In this document: positions 1 to 4,241 of the stretch, one piece after another
Numbering within the stretch: the first letter of the stretch is position 1
How the letters are laid out: the number at the start of each line of letters is the position of its first letter
DNA from: an uncultured Collinsella sp.
GTDB taxonomy: Bacteria; Actinomycetota; Coriobacteriia; Coriobacteriales; Coriobacteriaceae
DNA: 5,648 bases
Direction: 5' to 3'
Assembly: GCA_900752275.1 (NCBI GenBank)
Contig: CAADUS010000183.1
Span: 1-5,648 of the forward strand
The notes under the pieces: model-generated
Databases searched by the model: none
Seen by the model: the letters and a program-made list of their open reading frames with translations, nothing else
What the model was told of the DNA's origin: nothing
Program-made: the position numbers and the translations under genes

Positions 1-272
1 TCGTCACGATTTGCCAGCACGTAGCATCCCGTGATGCCCTCGGCGGCCGTCAAGTCGTCAATGCCCTCAAACGAGACCAGATCGCCATCGCCCGTATCGG
101 TGACGGATACGACCGTGCAAAAACGGTCGCGCTTGAGCGCCGGCGGCGTCAAGGCGACGCGCATACCCGGCGTCAATACAGAAGGAAGCCCCCGCAGCGG
201 CTGCGCGAGGACCTCCCCCTTCCTTCCGTGCGGCTTGACCACACGGGCGATGTTTTTGTACTGGGACCTCAA
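1..272 (-). CDS. rimM: Ribosome maturation factor RimM (partial, C-terminus off the left edge)
   Basis: RimM binds ribosomal protein uS19 and helps the head of the 30S subunit mature. The visible 90 codons match the N-terminal RimM domain. The motif IARVVKPHGRKGEV lies at residues 8-21 (family pattern G.I.K.HG.KGEV), and residues 69-88 carry the usual end of this domain, FEGIDDLTAAEGITGCYVLA. The C-terminal PRC-barrel domain is outside the window. I place the start at TTG (272-270): the frame has a stop seven codons upstream with no ATG, GTG or TTG between, and the next GTG would remove part of the conserved first strand. The start lies four bases after the khpA stop and has only a poor Shine-Dalgarno match (AGG three bases upstream), so coupling to khpA translation is likely. 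Identity is fairly sure; the exact start is less so. Confidence 0.85.
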   Translation of the reverse strand, partial: MRSQYKNIARVVKPHGRKGEVLAQPLRGLPSVLTPGMRVALTPPALKRDRFCTVVSVTDTGDGDLVSFEGIDDLTAAEGITGCYVLANRD

Positions 273-276
273 AGTC

Positions 277-561
277 CTAGCCCAGAACCTCTACCTCGAC
301 TGCAGTGTCGAGGCGAGCGGCCAGTGCACGGGCGAGCGTGCGAATGGCCTTGATGGTACGGCCACGACGGCCGATGACCTTAGCGACGTCATCCTCGGCA
401 ACAGAAACCTCAATCGTGGAGGCGTCGTCACCATCGATGACCTCGAGGCTCACGGAATCCGGGTCGTCGACGATCTGAACAACGAGATATTCGACGAGAT
501 CGGCGATGCGATCTGAGAGCATTGCCTCACCCTCGAGCTGTGCAGCGTCAACCTCAGGCAC
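277..561 (-). CDS. khpA: KH-domain RNA-binding protein KhpA
   Basis: Small single-KH-domain protein of the KhpA (YlqC) family, a cytoplasmic RNA chaperone that in other Gram-positives pairs with KhpB (Jag/EloR). The KH signature is clear: VIGRRGRTIKAIRTL at residues 62-76, with the GxxG loop as G64-R-R-G67, preceded by the family-like helix DLVEYLVVQIVDDPDSVSL at 21-39. The frame opens with GTG (561-559), giving 94 residues, preceded by GAGGAG at six-base spacing. A downstream ATG (522-520) would give 81 residues, closer to the usual family length of about 75-80, and also has a usable GAGGG seven bases upstream. I prefer the GTG for its better ribosome-binding site. The gene sits between rpsP and rimM, the classic position for this family. 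Confidence 0.9.
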   Translation of the reverse strand: MPEVDAAQLEGEAMLSDRIADLVEYLVVQIVDDPDSVSLEVIDGDDASTIEVSVAEDDVAKVIGRRGRTIKAIRTLARALAARLDTAVEVEVLG

Positions 562-564
562 GAT

Positions 565-906
565 TTACTCCTCGGCGCCCTCAGCGGCCTCAGCGGCAGC
601 CTTAGCGGCCTCGGCCTCTTTGGCGAGCTGCTTCTTGGACTTCTTGACGACGGTCTCGGTCTTCTCGCCCTCGTTGGCGGCCTTGACCAGAGCAGCGACA
701 GCGTCGGTGAGCTGAGCGCCCTTGGACTGCCAGTCAGCGATCTTCTCGAGGTCGAGGTTGATGGTCTTGGGGGCGGTCATCGGGTTGTAGCGGCCAACCT
801 CCTCGATGATACGACCGTCACGCGGGGCGCGGGAATCGGCGACGACGACACGGTAGTACGGACGCTTCTTAGCGCCGTGACGAGCAAGGCGAATCTTGAC
901 TGCCAA
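565..906 (-). CDS. rpsP: 30S ribosomal protein bS16
   Basis: bS16 is a structural protein of the 30S subunit body. The family pattern is nearly complete: AVKIRLARHGAKKRPYYRVV at residues 2-21, VADSRAPRDGRIIEEVGRYNP at 22-42, and a core ending near residue 79. I place the start at TTG (906-904). It is preceded by GGAGGAG at exactly six-base spacing, and translation then begins (M)AVKIRL as in the family; the frame stays open for 12 more codons upstream, but these do not match the family. The protein is 113 residues; typical bS16 is about 80-90. The excess is a low-complexity Ala/Glu/Lys tail (80-113) ending EGAEE. This is the first gene of the rpsP-khpA-rimM cluster. The ffh gene often found upstream is absent, and divergent dinB is there instead. 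Confidence 0.97.
   Translation of the reverse strand: MAVKIRLARHGAKKRPYYRVVVADSRAPRDGRIIEEVGRYNPMTAPKTINLDLEKIADWQSKGAQLTDAVAALVKAANEGEKTETVVKKSKKQLAKEAEAAKAAAEAAEGAEE
568..573 (-). promoter_or_regulatory. Ribosome-binding site of khpA, inside the last codons of rpsP
   Basis: On the minus strand GAGGAG encodes the last two glutamates of bS16, is followed directly by the TAA stop, and ends six bases before the khpA GTG. This supports the GTG start and suggests translational coupling of the two genes. Confidence 0.7.
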
Positions 907-912
907 AGGAAA

Positions 913-919
913 CTCCTCC
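913..919 (-). promoter_or_regulatory. Ribosome-binding site that fixes the TTG start of rpsP
   Basis: On the minus strand GGAGGAG lies six bases before the TTG at 906-904. It is among the strongest Shine-Dalgarno matches in the window and outweighs the open frame that continues upstream. Confidence 0.85.
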
Positions 920-925
920 AACCAA

Positions 926-940
926 GCAGCTTTAGGCTGC
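926..940 (-). other. Small hairpin in the rpsP leader
   Basis: On the minus strand GCAGC and GCTGC form a perfect five-pair stem around a five-base loop (CTAAA). It lies six bases upstream of the rpsP ribosome-binding site, within the leader predicted from the promoter at 963-991. The first arm could instead pair with GGTTG just before the ribosome-binding site, so two alternative folds are conceivable. The stem is short and may be chance. Confidence 0.3.
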
Positions 941-962
941 AACTACAAACAAACAGTTGAAC

Positions 963-991
963 ATAATACGCCATCGACGCGGGCAGGTGAA
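963..991 (-). promoter_or_regulatory. Candidate sigma-A type promoter for the rpsP operon
   Basis: On the minus strand a -35 TTCACC (986-991, four of six to consensus) and a -10 TATTAT (963-968, five of six) are separated by 17 bases. Transcription would start near 956, giving a leader of about 50 bases before the rpsP TTG. A weaker alternative further upstream is TTGCAA (1058-1063), 16 bases, TAAGAT (1036-1041). This is called by eye from consensus only. Confidence 0.5.
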
Positions 992-1095
992 GTCCGTGAG
1001 ACCAACTTCTTCGGTGTAGTCGAAGGCAAATCCATATCTTAGACAAGAATTCGCGATTTGCAAGCACATCCACGCACCCCACATGAGCTGCGCGG

Positions 1096-1101
1096 TATAC
1101 T
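1096..1101 (+). promoter_or_regulatory. -10 element of a probable leaderless dinB promoter
   Basis: TATACT (five of six to consensus) ends six bases before the dinB ATG. A start seven bases downstream of the -10 falls on the A of ATG at 1108. No Shine-Dalgarno sequence precedes this ATG, as expected for a leaderless message, which is common in actinobacteria. No convincing -35 hexamer is seen at 16-18 bases. Confidence 0.5.
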
Positions 1102-1107
1102 CATGCC

Positions 1108-2361
1108 ATGAAAAGACGCGAACATACATACGGTTATGAAGATGCTGCGGGCGTCACGCCGCCGCCCTGGACGGGACCGGCGGTGGGCCTCATGGATCTC
1201 GATGCGTTTTTTGCGAGCGTGGAGATGCTCGATCATCCCGAGTGGCGCGGCAAGCCGCTCATCGTGGGCGGCGATGCCGATTCCCGCGGCGTCGTGTCCA
1301 CCTGCTCATACGAGGCACGTCGCTTTGGCGTGCACTCTGCCATGCCCTCGGCCGAGGCACGGCGCCTCTGTCCGCAGGCCATTTGGACGCATGGGCATTT
1401 CGATCGCTACCACGAGGTCAGCGCTCAGGTCATGGCGATTCTCGCCGACGAGACCCCGCGCGTTGAGCGCGTATCCATCGACGAGGCCTTTATCGACATC
1501 ACGCCAGGTCGCTTTGCACCCGAGGACCCGCTGCTGGTTGCACGGCGCATCAGTGATCGTGTGGCGGCGCTGGGGGTGACCTGCTCCATTGGCGTGGGCT
1601 GTAACAAGACGGTCGCAAAGATCGCAAGCGAGCGGGACAAGCCATTTGGGCTGACCATCGTGCGCCCTGGAACCGAGCAGCGCTTTTTGGCAGCGCTGCC
1701 GGTATCTGCCATGAGCGGCATCGGGCGCTCGGCAGAAGAGCGACTGCGCCGCATGCGCATCTATACACTCGGCGAGCTGTCACGCGCGCCCGAATCAACC
1801 TTAGCCTCTATTTTTGGCGTCAACGGCGAACGCATGCGCCAACGTGCGCTGGGGCTCGAAATCTCCGAAGTCACGAGTCTAGATGAAGAGCGCGAGGTCA
1901 AGTCGGTCAGCAATGAACGCACCTTTGCGAAAGATTTGACTGAGCGTCAGGACATCGAAGCGGCGATTGCGCTGTTGGGAGAGTCAGTGGGACGCCGCCT
2001 GCGCCGCCAGGGACTAACGGGCGCCACGGTGACGCTCAAACTCAAGTATTCGTATGGAAGCGGTCGCTCGGCACAGCGCCGGCTGCCTCATCCGACCGAC
2101 GATGAGAACATCTTTGTGGCAGTGGCTCTCGAACTTCTCGACAACATCTGGCAGGAAGGCATGCATGTGCGCCTGGCGGGCATCGGCATGAGCGACTTCG
2201 ACCATCAGGGCGGCATCCAGACCGACCTGTTCTGCGAAGTCGACGACCGCGGAGCCCAATCGAGCGACCGTCGCGACCTCTCAGTCGCTATCGACGCCGT
2301 CCGAGACAAGTTCGGCGACACCGCCCTATCCTTCGGCCGTCAATCCCGCTTCAACGATTAG
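1108..2361 (+). CDS. dinB: DNA polymerase IV (Y-family translesion polymerase)
   Basis: Error-prone translesion DNA polymerase that extends primers past damaged template bases. Family motifs appear in order. MDLDAFFASVE (29-39) carries metal ligand D30 and probable steric-gate F35. SYEARRFGV lies at 67-75. SIDEAFID (123-130) carries catalytic D125 and E126. SIGVGCNKTVAKIAS lies at 160-174, and a helix-hairpin-helix segment MSGIGRSAEERL at 202-213. The little-finger domain spans roughly 260-365. QTDLF at 371-375 fits a sliding-clamp binding motif, followed by about 42 more residues including AIDAVRDKFG (394-403), a tail also seen in some Gram-positive UmuC-like polymerases. ATG 1108 has no Shine-Dalgarno but fits a leaderless start; GTG 1183 (V26) is a possible shorter start just before the first motif. 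It is the only plus-strand gene here, divergent from rpsP and convergent with rsfS. Confidence 0.95.
   Translation: MKRREHTYGYEDAAGVTPPPWTGPAVGLMDLDAFFASVEMLDHPEWRGKPLIVGGDADSRGVVSTCSYEARRFGVHSAMPSAEARRLCPQAIWTHGHFDRYHEVSAQVMAILADETPRVERVSIDEAFIDITPGRFAPEDPLLVARRISDRVAALGVTCSIGVGCNKTVAKIASERDKPFGLTIVRPGTEQRFLAALPVSAMSGIGRSAEERLRRMRIYTLGELSRAPESTLASIFGVNGERMRQRALGLEISEVTSLDEEREVKSVSNERTFAKDLTERQDIEAAIALLGESVGRRLRRQGLTGATVTLKLKYSYGSGRSAQRRLPHPTDDENIFVAVALELLDNIWQEGMHVRLAGIGMSDFDHQGGIQTDLFCEVDDRGAQSSDRRDLSVAIDAVRDKFGDTALSFGRQSRFND
1119..1132 (+). promoter_or_regulatory. Degenerate LexA (SOS) box candidate at the start of dinB
   Basis: CGAACATACATACG agrees at 12 of 14 positions with one form of the Gram-positive SOS operator CGAACRNRYGTTYG. 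The left half-site CGAAC is intact, while the right half (ATACG for GTTCG) is poor. It would cover about +12 to +25 of the predicted leaderless transcript, where a repressor could block initiation. It may be coincidence within coding sequence. Confidence 0.25.
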
Positions 2362-2371
2362 TCCCTATGGC

Positions 2372-2413
2372 AAAAAGAAAGCCGGGCAGCTGCGAATGGC
2401 GCAACTGACCGGC
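2372..2413 (-). terminator. Intrinsic terminator of the obg-nadD-yqeK-rsfS operon
   Basis: The arms 2381-2394 and 2400-2413 form a 14-position stem with 12 pairs and two mismatches around a five-base loop. Read on the minus strand, the hairpin is followed at once by TTTCTTTTT (2372-2380), so it is oriented to end transcripts coming from rsfS. On the plus strand no T-run follows, so it is a poor terminator for dinB, although the hairpin itself forms in either direction. It is the only clear element in the 95-base gap between dinB and rsfS. Confidence 0.8.
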
Positions 2414-2456
2414 GAACGGTAAAGGGTAGCTAAAAAGCCCCGTCCCAAATGAACTA

Positions 2457-2912
2457 CTAAAGGAGGTCGAGGGGAAGCTGGGGAGCGTCACCCCAGAGCT
2501 TCTCGAGACGGTAGAACTCGCGGGCCTCGGGGGTAAAGACGTGGACGACAACCGAGCCGTAGTCCATGAGCATCCAGGTCTTCTGCTCACGGCCCTCGAT
2601 GGAGAACGGATGCTCGCCGCAAGCCTCGGCAACCTTCTCCTCAATTTCGTCGACAATCGAATCGACCTGGCGGTTGTTGGTGCCGGTAGCGAGAACAAAG
2701 TAGTCGCACACATCAGAAAGCTCAGTCAGGTCGAGCACCTGAACGTCCTCGCCTTTCTTGTCGTAGGCGGCCTGCGCGGCGGCGCGAGCGACATCATCGG
2801 CGGCGACACCGCTCGCGGACAGCGAGGCGGCAGTGCGGTCGGACGTGGCAACGAAACTCTTGTGCTCCACACTTTCAAGAATCTGCTCGTCGGTCATGGT
2901 CTCGTCGGCCAT
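2457..2912 (-). CDS. rsfS: Ribosomal silencing factor RsfS
   Basis: RsfS (Iojap/YbeB family) binds uL14 on the 50S subunit and blocks joining with 30S, lowering translation when nutrients are short. The core covers residues 41-144: VLDLTELSDVCDYFVLATG (59-77), then NRQVDSIVDEIEEKV, WMLMDYGSVVVHVF (113-126) and REFYRLEKLWGDAP (131-144), all close to family signatures. At 151 residues it is longer than many members because of an N-terminal extension of about 40 polar and Ala-rich residues with no recognisable domain. ATG 2912 has AAAGAGG at six-base spacing, so the extension is probably translated; a second ATG five codons later would change little. It is the last gene of its operon, 27 bases after yqeK and followed by a terminator. 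Confidence 0.95.
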   Translation of the reverse strand: MADETMTDEQILESVEHKSFVATSDRTAASLSASGVAADDVARAAAQAAYDKKGEDVQVLDLTELSDVCDYFVLATGTNNRQVDSIVDEIEEKVAEACGEHPFSIEGREQKTWMLMDYGSVVVHVFTPEAREFYRLEKLWGDAPQLPLDLL

Positions 2913-2918
2913 GGAATA

Positions 2919-2925
2919 CCTCTTT
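2919..2925 (-). promoter_or_regulatory. Ribosome-binding site supporting the extended rsfS start
   Basis: On the minus strand AAAGAGG lies six bases before the ATG at 2912-2910, within the 27-base gap between yqeK and rsfS. It favours the long form of RsfS. Confidence 0.75.
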
Positions 2926-2939
2926 CTAGACAGCCCGAG

Positions 2940-3548
2940 CTAGCGCAGCTGGGCGTAATGGTTGTAAATCGTAATAGCCGTGGGATAAAGATAACGCCCG
3001 GTCTGGATCACATAGACCAGACCCTGAGCAAAACAGGAGAAGAACAACTCGTCGAGCGAGGACTTACCCACCATCTTGCGCAGCGCATGGGCATAATCGC
3101 CGTGGCGGTTGGGCTCGATGGCATCGGCCACAAAGACCACCATATCGAGCGGCGTCATGTCGCAAGCGCCCACGGTGTGACGGTCGACAGCCTGAAAGAC
3201 CACCGGCGACAGCTCGGGAAAAAGCTGGGGAAGCTCATAGGCGGCAACCGGGCCATGCAAAAGCGGCGTCGCGGCAGACGGAGAGCCGGCAATCTTAATA
3301 TCATAATGCAAAGCACGCGTGACCAGCTCGTCGTCGGAGAGCACCTTGTCCCAGTCATGGATCAGACCGGCGGCAGCGGCATCAAAGCGGTCGACACCGT
3401 ACACCTCGGCTAGGTGCAGCGCAGTCTCGGCAACCCCGAGCGAATGCACGTAGCGCTTACGTTTATCCTTCATACGCACATCGAGCAACTCGTGGATACG
3501 CGTCAAGAGCGCGCGCTCGTCGCCCTCAAACTGATCTTCTACCGACAA
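2940..3548 (-). CDS. yqeK: YqeK-family HD-domain hydrolase (probable symmetrical Ap4A hydrolase)
   Basis: The YqeK family are metal-dependent HD-domain enzymes that split diadenosine tetraphosphate into two ADP. All expected metal-binding positions are present: H35 in RYVHSLGVA, H64-D65 in GLIHDWDK, H98 in LLHGPVAA, H124 in DRHTVG and D142 in VADAIEPNR. The length of 202 residues is normal for the family. I place the start at TTG (3548-3546): GGGGGAG lies four bases upstream in the 12-base gap after nadD, and no better start precedes the HD domain. Placement between nadD and rsfS is the standard neighbourhood of this family and strengthens the call over other HD proteins. The Ap4A activity is inferred from the family. 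Confidence 0.92.
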   Translation of the reverse strand: MSVEDQFEGDERALLTRIHELLDVRMKDKRKRYVHSLGVAETALHLAEVYGVDRFDAAAAGLIHDWDKVLSDDELVTRALHYDIKIAGSPSAATPLLHGPVAAYELPQLFPELSPVVFQAVDRHTVGACDMTPLDMVVFVADAIEPNRHGDYAHALRKMVGKSSLDELFFSCFAQGLVYVIQTGRYLYPTAITIYNHYAQLR

Positions 3549-3552
3549 CGTT

Positions 3553-3559
3553 CTCCCCC
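3553..3559 (-). promoter_or_regulatory. Ribosome-binding site that supports the TTG start of yqeK
   Basis: On the minus strand GGGGGAG ends four bases before the TTG at 3548-3546 and falls wholly in the nadD-yqeK gap. The spacing is slightly short but acceptable. Confidence 0.6.
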
Positions 3560-3560
3560 A

Positions 3561-4238
3561 TCAATCAAAATCGTCTTGCCCAAGATCGGCATACAAGCCG
3601 CGTTTACGGATATAGCCGAGCACGGACTCGCTCGTAAGATAGCGCACGCTCATGCCGCGGGCAACCCGCTTGCGAATGTTGGTCGAGCTAATCGCCAGCG
3701 CCGGAATCTGGATATAGCGCACGTCGAATGGCAGCCCCGATTCCTTAATCCGCGCCCGGGCCGTATCGATGTCAAAGCCCGGCCGCGTCGCAGCAATAAA
3801 GGTTGCCAGTTCGGCAATCTCACTAGCATTGTGCCAGGTCACAATATCGATAATCGCATCGGCACCCGTAATAAAGTAGAGCTTTACCTGAGGCGGATAA
3901 AAGTCGCGAAGGGCATGAAGCGTATCGGCCGTATAGGTCACGCCAGGACGGTCGATCTCGAAACGGCTCGCCAAAAAAGCCGGATTCGCAGCGGTCGCGA
4001 GAACCGTCATGGCATAACGGTCCTCGGCAGGCGTCACCGGTTTGTCGAGCTTAAAGGCGGGAGAGCCGGCCGGCATAAAGAGCACGGCGTCCAAGTCGAG
4101 CGACTCGCGCGCCTGCTCGGCGGTAACCAAGTGCCCGTAATGAATCGGGTCAAAGGTACCACCCATAATGCCGAGCCTAAACTCCTGCCCGTCTTCTAGA
4201 GGAAGCTCGGGCAGACCGATTCCACCGCGCAGCGACAT
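3561..4238 (-). CDS. nadD: Nicotinate-nucleotide adenylyltransferase NadD
   Basis: NadD joins nicotinate mononucleotide and ATP to give deamido-NAD, an essential cytoplasmic step in NAD synthesis. The nucleotidyltransferase fold is marked by GGTFDPIHYGH (26-36, with the HxGH signature H33-Y-G-H36) and by ISSTNIRKR (183-191) near the end. In between are PAGSPAFK (56-63), RFEIDRPGVTYTADTL (92-107) and the GADA-W segment (125-135). The 225 residues include about 20 before the first strand, slightly longer than usual. ATG 4238 starts three bases after the obg stop; GGAGG (4250-4254), inside the end of obg, lies 11 bases upstream, so coupling to obg is likely. ATG 4166 would cut the first strand and is rejected. 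Confidence 0.96.
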   Translation of the reverse strand: MSLRGGIGLPELPLEDGQEFRLGIMGGTFDPIHYGHLVTAEQARESLDLDAVLFMPAGSPAFKLDKPVTPAEDRYAMTVLATAANPAFLASRFEIDRPGVTYTADTLHALRDFYPPQVKLYFITGADAIIDIVTWHNASEIAELATFIAATRPGFDIDTARARIKESGLPFDVRYIQIPALAISSTNIRKRVARGMSVRYLTSESVLGYIRKRGLYADLGQDDFD

Positions 4239-4241
4239 AGC

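Noticed and set aside
31..516. Plus-strand open frame of 161 codons over rimM and khpA
   Set aside because: It is antisense to genes with clear RimM and KH motifs and has no recognisable product.
989..1009. Inverted repeat GAAGT / ACTTC with an 11-base spacer near the rpsP -35
   Set aside because: Five-base arms with no extension are expected by chance, and no known operator matches.
777..1236. Minus-strand open frames covering the rpsP-dinB gap
   Set aside because: They have Cys/Arg-rich translations with no family resemblance and overlap rpsP, dinB and the promoters. The gap looks regulatory only.
1136..1579. Alternative plus-strand frame of 147 codons inside dinB
   Set aside because: It is Arg/Ser-rich with no motif, and overlaps the DinB catalytic motifs in the real frame.
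2541..4199. Two long open frames on the plus strand (290 and 261 codons) opposite rsfS, yqeK and nadD
   Set aside because: Their translations are low-quality antisense products of GC-rich codon bias. The minus-strand genes in the same place have complete family motifs and ribosome-binding sites.
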